A DNA stretch of 64,000 nt, taken from contig MZZL01000401.1 of the NCBI GenBank assembly GCA_002749535.1, positions 396,301 through 460,300 of the forward strand. Reading direction: 5' to 3'. Positions 1-11,702 of this stretch are shown here, one piece after another. Position 1 is the first letter of the stretch, and every line of letters starts with the position of its first letter. The DNA is from Apophysomyces variabilis. Its lineage: Eukaryota; Mucoromycota; Mucoromycetes; Mucorales; Mucoraceae. A model generated the notes under the pieces. The model did no database searches. It had not been told where the DNA came from and saw nothing but the letters and a program-made list of their open reading frames with translations. The position numbers were made by a program, and so were the translations under genes.

Positions 1-572
1 CCATGGAAATCGGAGCGTGGATACATTTCGGCCATTTCCAATGTCCAGGTTGCGGGACCACAACCCGAATCAAGAACAGTACATCCCTTGGTCAATAGAT
101 CATGGACAGGCGCAAGAAAATTACTAAACGTTTCCCATTAGGGTTTTAAAGGTCAGCTCGGTTTCCCTGTTTCTTCTCTTTCCCATTTTTCCAGTCATTG
201 AATAAGATACCTTTCGAACGCATAACGAAGGACCCAGTGTTGTTGATGCATACGATCGAGTTCTAGAAAGCAAAGTTTTTGTCGGTGAGATCCATATAGG
301 AAAGAAAGGGGGAGAAATAAAAATCAGGACTTGCCTTGATCGTCTCCAGGCAATATATAGGTTACGTGCTCCGTTGTATTGAATCGCCGTCCACCAATAT
401 ATCGATAGTTATTGCTGGATTTAGAGCTTGTATGCAGGTTTTTTTCGGAATTTGATTGTTTGGAAGATGATTTATCATGATGATGAGAATGAGGATGGTG
501 TGGATGCTGTTGATGATGGTTATGATGATGATTATGATGAAAAATATGGCGTAACGAACTGATCAGACCCAT
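1..572 (-). CDS. SAM-dependent methyltransferase, 5' part (3' end outside window)
   Basis: Three exons are visible: 572-335, 262-211 and 123-1, running off the window start. The N-terminus begins MGLISS, is very His/Asn-rich for about 35 residues, then reads GRRFNTTEHVTYILPGDDQ, continues E-L-D-R-M-H-Q-Q-H-W and reaches VLDSGCGPATWTLEMA. That is the class I methyltransferase motif I (hDxGCGpgtW). The layout matches the large Mucoromycota family of short methyltransferases with a 'YxLPxDxxExDRLHxQH' lead. The first intron (263-334) has a GC donor (GCAAGT). An upstream in-frame ATG at 674 exists, but it precedes a purine-rich leader and I prefer 572. MGxxxS could allow N-myristoylation; that is inference. 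Substrate unknown. Confidence 0.8.
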
Positions 573-3500
573 GTCCAAGTTTGGGAAAAGAAGAAAAAGA
601 AGAAGGGGAAAGGGGAAAGAAGAATCAAGTGATGTATACTTTGCTGTTGGTATGAAAAGAAAAAGAAAAAGCAAAAGAAAAATAGGGCTTTGGTCTTTTT
701 AGATGATCGATCAAACGGAAATTGCCACCTGGTGTTACCTGCACCCTTTTATCATGTTGCTATGTAAACAAAACTCAGCCAAAAGTGAGGGAAAAAAAGT
801 GGGAGTAACAATAAGCATCAGAAAACAAAATGGCTTAGATAGGTTGGACACACAGAGCTTATGAAGTTTTAATGACGTGCAGCAGCGTTCTTTTTTTTTT
901 CCCAAGCCAAAAGTCCCATTACAGGAAACTGTCTAAAGGTAATGTGGTCCGTGTTTCTTGTATATTCTATCGCAATCTCCATCCACCATTTCAATGATGA
1001 TTCAGCCACGTGTCCATATACAAATACCAAATGTCAATCCTTCTGTTTTCCTGATCTTCATGTCGGACAACATCACTAAGAAATCAATTTATCTCCATGA
1101 CAACAACTATAGTTTTTTTCTATTGGTTGATTGAGACCACGGAAAACTTGTCTAGATGGCTAACACGCTAAACAAATTTAGGAGAATAGAATAGCGAAAT
1201 GAAACTGTACGGTGTTATATCCCTTTTTTTTTCATACAGCACAACCGAGTTAGTCACACTGCATGTCCTTTTTAGGTAAGTTACTGTAACACGAACCAAT
1301 GAACGGGACACCAATATGGAAGAACATTCGTTCGGTTTGATCCTTTTTCCCATTACTGTGGACAAAAAAGAAGACCCCCTGCGTCTTCCCGTTTTCAGGT
1401 TAGACGGGAAGGGAAACATTGGTAATGACGTTTATGTATTGTAGCTGATTGACCTTCTGTGGGGAATCTACGGAGAACGTTTTCGTCATGCATAAAGAAC
1501 ACCATTATGTAACGTGCACAGATAACAAATTTGTGAGTTTTACCCTGTGTAAAATCCCATTTCTCGTACGATGAGCGGGAGTAAAGTTTTCTTCTTTCTA
1601 CAACACTAGTGCCAATCCCCCACAAATCCAACAGTTTAGATTACTTGTTCTAAGCTATATCCAACCCCCTTTAATGTCATATCCAAAACTCACCTTATCC
1701 TGGCAACTAAGAAAAAAAAACATGTGTTTTCTGGCCTAGGTGCCTTTTTTAGTCACATAGCGTGTTCCTACTTTTGTACGAGACCAATCTACCGAGGTTG
1801 ATGGAATATTGACTGAGCATGCGCCGATTTCTATCCTACCATGGTGTCATTGTCATCTATGCAGTGTCCCACGATCTTGAGATACAACAATATATTGGTT
1901 TCCCTTGGCGGTCTTGCGATATGCCTTTTTTTTTGTACGCTAGTACGTTATGTACGATACTGCAAACCAAAAGTCAATGCTTGATCATCTATTTGTGCAT
2001 TAATTATTGCTGTCGAAATCTCGTCAACGTGGAAAGTATAGGCAGCAGTGATTAATACTCATTAACTATTTCTCGAGGCTGATACAGTATGTAAAAAACG
2101 TTTTTCATCCTATTCAAAGCCTTCGTGCCATGGACGGCCACCATAGCGTTTGGCTAGACGTTCCGCCATCTTTTCCTGCAGGTGCCTAACGATCTGACCG
2201 CTGGAGCTCCTTCTAAAGTCCACAAGTTGTTTCCGTGTACAAACACTGTCTTTAGTTTGACCTCGGCTCTACAGGTAGTGAATGAAGATCGCCGGGCTAT
2301 CCAAATTCTAACAGCAAATTAGTGTCAATGAGTACTTGTATACCATTGTAGTTCCCGCAGGGATTGAAAGCCTCCTCCACCCTCTCATTACTAACCAGTC
2401 AGCCGGTATCATCGTTCACTTTAACATAAAGCGTTTTCTAACACACGCTTCGAATAAGCTCTATTGATCATGCTAACATATAGACAAACTGCCAAACCTT
2501 CTTCGAGATAATGTCTTTATCAGATGAAGCTCCATCTGCTATTAGAAGGGCTCCCTGTGATTATGTTTTTTCCTCCTGAAAATAGAACAATGGGCAAGAA
2601 GCCGAATCTGTCAAGTCCAAAGGTGCTGTTTGAGGAACACCCAACAGCCATAAATGCTGCTAAAGTTAGCATGTATTTGAAACCAAAAAAAAATACGATT
2701 GTTCTGTTACTGCTGTTAATATATAATAAGATCTACATCATGAATGGATATCTCTAATGGAAGAATATATAGATAATATGTGATTCTTCAGACTGTAAAC
2801 GAATTCTGTATGGGACGAGACTTAATTGTGGTATGAAAGTGAACATGAGCTTCTTCTTATCAAATGGGTATTGTAAGCCTGTGCAAATTCGTCGTTTCCA
2901 TAAGCACATGCCAACTTTCGGGCAACACAAATTAATACAGAAACGGGGATATCGATATCTATATTCGCTAACCAGTCCGAAATGATGTGGCCCGTGTGTC
3001 CACAGTTCCTACTATTAATGCTTATTGAATCATGTCTCCATGGAGATACACTAATTCTTTTTTACCTAAAGCGGTCACTGATGAGTTTCTTTGAACTTCC
3101 CCTGCTTTATTCAGCTATGCAGGTTTTTGTCATCTCTGACAAAGACGCTAAACAAATATGGACAAACTAAAAGCAGAATCTAGCTGTTCCATCTGATGCT
3201 CCTTTCTTTTATGCACAATATCTTCGTCACACTATGCTGCTTTTTTGGATAGCGTTTTGTGACACAAGCCCATAAGCATATGAAAACAAACATTTGTCGG
3301 GTTCGCTTATTTTCCATTCCCGTAGTAATACCTCTTATGTTGTGTAATACAATTGGCTTGGTAAACGGGGCAAGAAGGGGAATTTTCGTTTGCTACCAAT
3401 ACCTAACGTTAGCTTAGCTTCTAACGATATATCACGGAGACTCTTATGCATGAAAAGGCATCACTGCTTTGTAAGCATGCATACCACGCACCAAATGACA

Positions 3501-4103
3501 AACTTCTGGTTTTCATTCCCCACCGTAAGATCCTGATTTTTCTATCATTAAGGGCGAATAAAAGAGCTTTTTTGTATCCTAATGTACTTGAACAGTGTGC
3601 ACACTCAATGAACAAATCGCTTATCCTATCCTACCACATTAATCTCATAAGCAAAACGCTTGTGATTATGGGATCGTTTTTCTTATTTCCAGAAATCAGA
3701 ACACCCCGAAAGAAATATGGTTTTTCTGGCTTGAATCTCTCCGTTTTATTATTCAAGATGGCTTCCGCTAACAATGCCACATAGCACTTTTTATTTCGGC
3801 ATGACACTATATCTTTACTAACCCAACGAAGGTCTCAGCCGTAGTGTGCCGGAGTAGGTTTCTAAATGAGAATTTCTCTTTTGCTTTGTTGTCAGCATGT
3901 GTGATGCCATCACTTGGTTATTATTATCTAGACAGGTCTTTCTTCCGGTTGATGGTTTAGTGCAGGGGACCTATTGGTATTTGGCTGGGTTTCTACCGAC
4001 GTTTGACCATTGACAGAACGGTCACGAGTCGCCTTTCGAGGCGCTGCACGGTGCGCTTTTTTTTTCTTTTCAGCTCTCCATTTCCCCTTGTCTAACTCTG
4101 GAC
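573..4103. other. Long intergenic region upstream of TUP1
   Basis: About 3.5 kb without a recognisable complete gene. It is AT-rich with short spurious frames on both strands. The only stretch that reads like protein is a 53-codon open exon on the minus strand at 2110-2268, listed separately. The last few hundred bases, which include a T-run at about 4058-4066, are the likely promoter and leader of TUP1. Confidence 0.6.
2110..2268 (-). pseudogene. Orphan coding-like exon, unrecognised
   Basis: Reading minus from 2268, after a good acceptor (CTGTAG), there are 52 sense codons and then TAG. The product is rich in Lys, Arg and Glu, contains HLQEKMAERLAKRYGGRPW and ends HEGFE. It lacks an initiating Met. 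Immediately upstream (about 2300-2390, minus) a second open stretch contains IQVLIDTNLLLEF in a frame I could not join cleanly. It may be the last exon of a decayed gene or element relic. I do not recognise the family. Confidence 0.25.
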
Positions 4104-6464
4104 ATGTCGGTCTATAATCATCGACCCATGGTACCTGCTAATCCAGGTCGTCTTATGGAACTGTTGGATGCAGTTAAGGCGGAATACGACCAGTTGACGC
4201 AGGACGCGATGGCCGCCAAGGCTCAAAGAGACGAATACGAACACAAAAGTAACAAGCGGAATCAGTAACAGATGCTTCAGATGACGACAACTGACGCGTC
4301 TGGATTTAGTAAACAGTCAGATTCAAGAAATGAGTCATTTCCAACAGAACCTTCTAGATCTCGAAAGAACACAACAGATCATCAAAAAGCAGTACGTCTG
4401 ACTTTGTACATGAGCCAAATGCGTCTTTATTAATTTCGAATCCTAAATTTAGGTACGAAGAAGAAATTGCCCATTTGCGCCAGCAACTGGAGCAGGTAGA
4501 ATCCAAAGCATAAAGCATAAAAAGTTTTGTGGAGTGGCATGAAGCTCATTTGCAGCTTAGGTCCAGCACGGAGGGCCACCCCCACCTTCCGCCGCTGTGG
4601 GTAACACTAGTGGTTACGCCGGTAAGGCTTTGTCCATCCCACTAGAGCTCGTGTATATTCGGTACTAAGGGAATTAGGAGCTTATCCCACCCAGCAACAA
4701 CAGCAACAACAACCTCCACCACCACCCATTTTGGACTCAAAACCGCTCCACCCAGGCTATCCTAGCGCCCCTCCTCCCAGCGGTCCTTCTCACGTCTCTG
4801 GCGCACCCCATCCTGCCAGCACGCCTTACATGAATGGTAACGCACCTCTCCCAAGAAATACACCTCCTCCACCTCCAGCTCCACAACGTAAGTAGAGCCA
4901 TTTTTTTATTGTTGTTAGGTCGTACGAAGATACTTACGACCAAACGTAGCTTCGGTACGGGGACCGACAAGTACTGTTAAGCCCGGGGCTGGTCCTCACA
5001 GCGGCAGCACCACGCCTAGTGTACCGGGTGCTCTTGGTGACATTGATCCGGAGAGTGTTCCTGCTAACATGAAAGTCGAGGGGGAAGACTGGTTTGCATT
5101 GTAAGAAGGAAGAAGCATGAGTCGTCTATGGTTGAACCGAAGGGAATTTATGGGTTCTTTTTAGGTTCAATCCGAAGAAACATCGTTATCTTAAAGTGGA
5201 ACTTGTGCACAGTTTTGATCATCGCAGCGTGGTTTGCTGTGTCAAATTCAGCGCTGATGGTAGATACCTTGCTGCGGGATGTAATCAGGTGACCTACATT
5301 TACGATGTTGTCACTGCTGCACGAGTTGCGTGAGTGAAGCTAGTCCTATTATTGAATTTGCAATTTCCTAATGACTGCTCTATTTAGTGTTCTCCAAGAT
5401 GAGACCACAGGGAGAGATGGTGATCTCTACATTCGCTCTGTGAGCTTTAGTCCTGATGGCAAGTATTTGGCCACTGGTGCAGAAGATAAGCAAATCAGGG
5501 TAAAATCATGGATGAGATTAAGGTGTTATAGTGAAAAGAAGATGGGACTCAACGGCATCTTTTATTTTTTTATTTTATTTTTTTTTGGGGGGGATAAACA
5601 TAGATTTGGGATATTAGCAAGAAACGCATCCGACGAATTCTACAGGGTCATGATCAAGATATTTATTCGCTTGAATTTAGTCGTGATGGGCGTATTCTCG
5701 TGTCTGGATCCGGCGATCGAACGGCACGATTGTGGGATTGGGCTGAAGGAAATTGCATTCATGTCCTTCGAGTCAAGGAACATGATCAAAAGGATCCTGG
5801 TGTGACTAGTGTGGCTATTTCTCCTGATAATAGGCTTGTGGCTGCTGGAAGTCTAGATAAGATTGTGCGTGTCTGGGATGCAGTCACAGGTAATATGTTG
5901 GAACGACTTGAGGGACACAAAGACAGTGTGTACTCCGTGGCTTTTATGCCCGACGGCAAGACATTGGTCAGTGGCAGCTTAGATAAGACACTTCGTATGT
6001 GGCAATTGGGTACCAGTGAACGATACGATCGAAATAACAGAAGCGCATGTACCCAAGTCTTTACGGGTCACAAGGTACTTAATCCTTCTATTTATCGTTC
6101 TATGTGCAAGCAGCGTGATTCATTCAATCTGTGCTTATAGGACTTTGTGTTGTCGGTGGCCACAACACCCGATGGTCATTGGATTGTATCCGGATCCAAA
6201 GATCGAGGTGTACAGTTTTGGGATCCGAGAACTGGTCAAACTGAATTCATGTTACAAGGCCATAAGAATTCTGGTAAGCTATTTTGAACCTATTCAAGTC
6301 AAAAAAGAACATTTCGTTTCTTCCCCGCACAAAAAAAATTTCTCACGCAAGCCTCTTGTACAGTGATTTCGGTGGCCACCAGCCCAGGACGAAAACCATT
6401 ATTTGCCACTGGTTCAGGTGATAATCGAGCAAGGATTTGGAGTTATGAACCTTTGGGTGGTTGA
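4104..6464 (+). CDS. TUP1: Transcriptional corepressor Tup1 (WD40)
   Basis: Eleven exons (4104-4248, 4310-4391, 4453-4495, 4561-4621, 4681-4887, 4950-5100, 5165-5329, 5388-5499, 5604-6074, 6141-6273, 6364-6464) give 556 residues with consistent phase. Residues 1-90 are the Tup1 tetramerisation helix ([16 protein letters not shown]...), which binds Cyc8/Ssn6 in the family. A Pro/Gln-rich linker follows. From about residue 245 a seven-bladed WD40 propeller begins ([80 protein letters not shown]). In fungi Tup1-Cyc8 is a nuclear global repressor recruited by DNA-binding factors, acting through histones and Mediator. The 3.5-kb upstream gap fits a heavily regulated gene. Identification is secure. 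Confidence 0.95.
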
Positions 6465-7059
6465 AAACATTGTTCCCTTGTCACCCCTCTCTTTCTCTCT
6501 ATTTTTCTTATGATTTATCGCATCAAACAAAGCAAAAAGGATTAAAAAAATCCAACAAGAATCAACAGATTTTAATTTAGCTTTTTTTTACTTTTTTTTT
6601 CCCACTCCTGTTCCCCACGCAGAAAGGACAGTCGACTCATAGTATGTCTTATTGGTTCCCTCATTTTCCAATTGGCGGAGCCTATGTGTTTTGGTTTGAT
6701 GTATGACGGTGGACCGGCAGAGAGCATGGTCTGAAACGCAATGTGGCACAAAAACAACAAACATAACGATATTCTCCTAACAATGGAACATGCATTCATA
6801 GATACATCGTATTGAATACTCAGATTTTTGCTTATCTAAGGCTGGAATGACAAGTAAAAAAGAAAAATAGGCGTTTTGAAATGAAGGATGACTCGGGTCA
6901 CATGCGCTACCTTGTGATTTGATCGACGCCAGAAAATAAGCGTTTTTTTTTCTAATCCCCCCACCTTTTTTTTTGGCTTTTGGGATGTGGGATGTATAAA
7001 ACCGTTGTTTTTTCTCACCAACTCGCGTTTCTTCTCTTTCCTACCATTACATAAAAAAA
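6465..7059. other. TUP1 3' region and ACS promoter
   Basis: The first half is the AT-rich TUP1 3' flank with poly-T and poly-A runs. The second half is the acetyl-CoA synthetase promoter, with T-runs at about 6942 and 6967 and a TATA box at 6995. No coding signal seen. Confidence 0.6.
6995..7001 (+). promoter_or_regulatory. TATA box of acetyl-CoA synthetase gene
   Basis: TATAAAA lies 59 bp before the ATG at 7060. It is followed by a pyrimidine-rich stretch (about 7006-7045) typical of fungal transcription starts. Position and consensus support a core promoter for the ACS gene. Confidence 0.6.
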
Positions 7060-9517
7060 ATGACCGCACCTACAGAAAATCCTCAATCTACCGAATCTCA
7101 CATTTACCCTGTGCCTGCAAGACTTTTGAGTCCAGAATGTCCTAAACCCTATGTTACAAGTATGGAACAATACAAGGCCCTCTGGGAAGAAAGTGTTAAG
7201 AATCCTACCCAATTCTTCGGCAACGTAAGTTATAACTGGGAAAAAAAAAGGAAATATATCTAAATCAATTGTTTTGATATTTGGATGAATTAGTTGGCAA
7301 AGGAAACCTTGAGTTGGTCAAAACCCTTTACAACTGTACAGAACGGAAGTTTTCATCAAGGTGATGTTGCATGGTTTTTGGAAGGTGAATTGAACGCGGC
7401 GTACAACTGCATCGACCGACACGCACTGGCTACACCAGAGAAGGTAACACGACAGCACCATGCAAAATAAATAAACTTAACTTGTTTTCTTTTTCTAAAA
7501 AAAAAAAGGTGGCCATCATACACGAAGGAGATGAACCTGATAGTGTGCGTCATATTACATACCGTGAATTACTTCAGGAAGTTTCACGTCTTGCCAATGT
7601 ATTGGTATCATTGGATGTTCGCAAGGGTGATAATGTTTCGATCTATATGCCAATGGTTCCGGAGGCTGTGTTTGCCATGCTGGCATGCGCGCGTATTGGT
7701 GCGGTGCATTCGGTTGTGTTTGCCGGTTTCTCATCTGATTCCTTACGCGATCGTATTGTGGATTGTGGTGCCAGAGTGGTCCTGACAGCAGACGAAGGTC
7801 GTCGTGGAGGAAAGAACATTGCTACGAAGCGAATCGTGGATGAAGCTCTCAAAGGCTGCCCAAGTGTTGAGCATGTGCTGGTGTATCGTCGGACTGGATC
7901 AGACATACCATTTACCGCAGGTCGCGACCTCTGGTGGCACGAAGAGCTGGCCAAGGCTCGTCCCTATTGCCCGCCGACGCCGGTCAACGCAGAGGATCCG
8001 CTGTTCCTACTCTATACCTCCGGTTCTACCGGAACACCCAAAGGTGTTTTGCATTCTACAGCAGGTTATCTATTAGGCGCCTCGCTTACTGTTAAATACG
8101 TGTTTGATTATCATGATAACGATATCTTTGCTTGTAAGCCAAATTTTTCTTTCTTTTGTTCCTTGCTAAACTTTCCCCCCCTTTTTTTTTCTCCCCGCAT
8201 CCTGTTTGTACTCTCCTGTTCCCAGTTTTTTTTCCTTTTTCATTAGAGAGAGCGTCTTAGTTAATCTGATATGTTTATTTTTGGCTAGGTTTGGGTGACA
8301 TTGGCTGGATTACAGGTCACACCTATCTCGTATTTGGACCTTTAGCAGTCGGCGCAACGACTCTCTTATTTGAATCCACGCCAACATATCCTGATCCCTC
8401 ACGATTCTGGCAAGTGGTCCAGAAGCACAAGATTACGCAATTCTACACCGCACCTACAGCTATTCGTGCACTACGTCGATTAGGAAATAAATGGCTTCAG
8501 GGCTATGATTTGTCGAGTCTTCGAGTGATTGGATCTGTCGGTGAACCAATCAATCCGGAAGCCTGGGAGTGGTATTATGAACAGGTCGGCAAGAGCCGAT
8601 GTGCTGTCGTCGATACCTACTGGCAAACAGAGACAGGTTCTATCGTCATTGCTCCCCTGCCGGGCGCCACACAGATGAAACCAGGCTCGGCCACTTTCCC
8701 CTTCTTCGGTATCAAACCAGCGATTCTCGACCCTCAGACAGGTGCCGAACTCACTGGCAACGATGTCTCTGGTGTACTGGCCATTGCCCAGCCTTGGCCT
8801 TCGATGGCTCGTACCGTATACAACAATCACCATCGTTACCTCGACACCTATTTAAATCCCTACAAGGGTTATTACTTCACCGGTGACGGTGCTCGCCGTG
8901 ATAAAGATGGTTACATTTGGATCCAGGGCCGTGTGGATGGTATGTAGGCTACCCGACCAAAACCCGTATTCTGTGTCCTTTTGGCGTACTGATTTTTTCC
9001 CCATCTTATCTCTTCCTCTATTAGATGTTATCAATGTGTCCGGTCACCGCTTATCGACGGCTGAGATCGAGTCAGCTTTGATCTTGCATCATTCTGTGGG
9101 TGAGGCTGCCGTGGTGGGCGGACATGACGATCTGACCGGTCAATGCATCCATGCCTTCTGTACGCTTAAACCTAATGTGGAAGATTCGGAAGGATTGGAA
9201 CGGGAACTGGCTTTACAAGTCCGTAAGGTCATCGGTCCTTTTGCCCAGCCCAAGAGAATTTATGTTGTCAACGATTGTAAGTATTAAAGAAGGAGGAGAT
9301 ATAATGAGTGGACTAGAGCTTTTGTGCTGGGAAGGGTGATCAAGGCTTCGGTTTGCTAAATCTTTTGTTTTTTTTATTAGTACCTAAAACACGGTCTGGA
9401 AAGATTATGCGCCGCATTCTTCGTAAGATTGTGAATAAGGAATCAGATTCTTTGGGCGATACCTCTACATTGGCAGATCCCACGGTCATCCAGGCCTTGA
9501 TTGCCAAAGTCAAATAA
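7060..9517 (+). CDS. ACS1: Acetyl-CoA synthetase (AMP-forming)
   Basis: Six exons (7060-7224, 7294-7443, 7509-8133, 8289-8939, 9025-9276, 9381-9517) give 659 residues, the usual length. It activates acetate with ATP and CoA to acetyl-CoA through an acetyl-AMP intermediate, in cytosol and nucleus. Visible motifs: [19 protein letters not shown] (A3 P-loop of adenylate-forming enzymes), [11 protein letters not shown] (A5), [20 protein letters not shown] (A7), the hinge [20 protein letters not shown] (A8), and TRSGKIMRR (A10), whose Lys622 is the catalytic and acetyl-regulated lysine. All key residues are present. The start has a TATA box 59 bp upstream. ACS is needed for growth on acetate or ethanol and is glucose-repressed in many fungi; the adjacent repressor gene TUP1 is probably coincidental. 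Confidence 0.96.
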
Positions 9518-11214
9518 TTTTCCATAACCCCTCATCCCCGCCGTAAAAAGAAAAAAAGAAAAGTACTGAGTGACAAGGTAGTCTTACTTATGTGCTGACA
9601 CGTTTTGTTTATATTTTTTTTTTTGCATCAAATGCTTATTATTTTCTCCTCCTTTTCTTGCCAGAATTAAAAAGAAAATTAAAACGTTGTCAACAAAACT
9701 CATCGGTCTCTTTCAATCATATGAAGATGTCATGTCAAATCAACACGTTCTACCAAAGTCGTACTAACAAGCCGACACGACAAGATCATAAGCGTAGTTT
9801 ACTCTGAGATGTCCAAGTAAAGTGTTTCTCACGCGAAAAAAAAAATGGACATGGTCCTGCATGGTCTGCATAAATTTTTGGCTTACATCATGTTGGTTGG
9901 TTTGGATAAGCGAATGAATAGGGCCATAGAATGGCAAAACCGATAACGGATAAAAAAGTAGGTAATAGAAACAAGTGTTGCATGTTCATTTGGTGTTTCC
10001 CACCCCGTTAAGAGGGCAAGGGTTATTCTTTGGCTAACCTAGTCCACCCACTCTTCGTTTTAACCTTGCGATAACAATCACGGCACCATCTTTCGCAGAT
10101 AGCATTACATTGCGTATAGAGAAAAATTGGCCTGTTGATTTCTTTTTATCTCTAGTTAAGCAATTCTAATCCATGCAGTGCTTGAGAAACTCGTTCGGTT
10201 TCTCGAACTATATTTGCTTTATTTTCATAGTATTTCTCAATTTACTCTTGTCGACGTGATGAAGCGCACGGTTAGATGTAGTGTAACTAATGCAAGAGTA
10301 ATTTTTTTTTATTTTGATAGTTGCATGAACACATGTCATACAGTTAAACGAAACGGGAAGGATAATGTGTACGGCCTATACTATGTTTAGCTGTGATACA
10401 ATCTGCAGCCATTAACGAAAATTTGCGCTAGCAGTAGATTTAGTGCGTCTGTACGCCGCCACTACCTTCCATGGTAATTCTTTTTTTCTTCCTGTTCTCC
10501 GTTCCTTTGCTTTCTTCAGCAAAAGCTTGTCGCTCCAAGCTGCTATGAGGACTGGGAAGAGAAGGACAGTCAACCTCTTGAAGTCAACAAAGAAAAACAG
10601 AGATTTAACCAAAATATTGCCATAGGGATAACTACTATCACTCTCTTTAACACTTAGTTGAGACAGCAGAATTAAAACTGGGTCTTTAGATCTTGTTTCC
10701 ACTGGCCCCTGTCAGCTCAAGGGGAATCGATTTTCGCTTAGGCACAGTAAAGCACGATGTGTCTTTCCGGAACTCATTCCAGTCTAAATATTCAAAGAAA
10801 TTTAATTTTTGTATCAAGAAATGATGGTATGTATCTTCAAGGAGCAATAGCCTTTTCCTCAACGTTAGAAATTGGTTATTGGTCGGTAAGCCAATCGGTG
10901 CCTATGATAGGGCACTGCAATAAATTTCAAGAGCCACTGTATGAAGATACAAAGGAGAAAGTTCTCCCATGGAAAAATTGCACAAACAATTAATGATTAA
11001 GTCGCCTTATTTCTTTCCGTAACATTTCTATTCATTCGTGGACTGTGAGGATCAAGGATGAATTTGCTATTCAGTTTGACAAGTTGATTAGCCAATAGGG
11101 ACTTGCTATAGCAATTACGTCACTTAGCAAAATTGTGCAATCGCGGCATCCCAACAAACTTGCCGGGACCCAGTTAATTTTTTTCTATTTTTTCGTCTTT
11201 ACAACCTTACAAAA
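9518..11214. other. Intergenic, no gene recognised
   Basis: About 1.7 kb between ACS and ATP18. It holds AT-rich 3' flank near 9550-9700 and only short frames without family features (for example 10412-10702 minus and 10757-10993 plus). The pyrimidine-rich stretch at about 11176-11206 is probably the ATP18 leader. Confidence 0.5.
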
Positions 11215-11544
11215 ATGTTTGGCATGCGCAAGTGGTCCACTCCCGTCCTTCGCCCCGTTGCTCCTTTCATTGCCGGTGGTGTTGCCGTTTTCTTCTTGGT
11301 CGCCAAGGCTCAGGATGCCATGATTAACTGTAAGTCCACATGCTCAACAAAAATCGCGTTGTTTTGGTCATGACGAAACACCTAATTTCAATTCTGTTTT
11401 TTTTAGCCGAGGATTACAAGAACGATCCCAGAAACCCTGCTTGTACGTGGATTATAGAGAATAGAAAAACAAAGAAAGAGCTCTAATCAAAACTAACTTT
11501 ATTTCTCTTATTTTGTAGTGGCTACTGGCAAGAAAGCTCACTAA
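11215..11544 (+). CDS. ATP18: Mitochondrial ATP synthase subunit j/i (Atp18)
   Basis: Three exons, 11215-11329, 11407-11442 and 11519-11544, encode 58 residues starting MFGMRKWSTPVLRPVAPF. One membrane helix follows (residues about 17-31, FIAGGVAVFFLVAKA), then NSEDYKNDPRNPALATGKKAH. This closely fits the fungal ATP18 pattern (MFGxRKWPTPVxRPxxPF ... AQxAMxNSEEYKNDPRNP). Atp18 is a small inner-membrane subunit of the F1Fo peripheral region that supports dimer formation. The two downstream exons are only 36 and 26 nt, so open-frame scans miss most of the gene. A poly(A) signal follows at 11580. It is convergent with DPH7. Confidence 0.92.
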
Positions 11545-11579
11545 AGTCTGACAAAAAGATGCCTTACTGAAATCCCAAC

Positions 11580-11585
11580 AATAAA
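11580..11585 (+). terminator. Poly(A) signal of ATP18
   Basis: AATAAA lies 36 bp after the ATP18 stop codon, in the 158-bp gap shared with the convergent DPH7 gene. Confidence 0.5.
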
Positions 11586-11702
11586 AGCACTTGCGAAAGA
11601 CAAAGAAAAAAAATGTATTAGACAACTTCTAGTTTATTTTGTACAAATGGCAGACTCTATCATGGAAAATGGATGGTGTATTTTGTGTGATCGAGTATTC
11701 TG

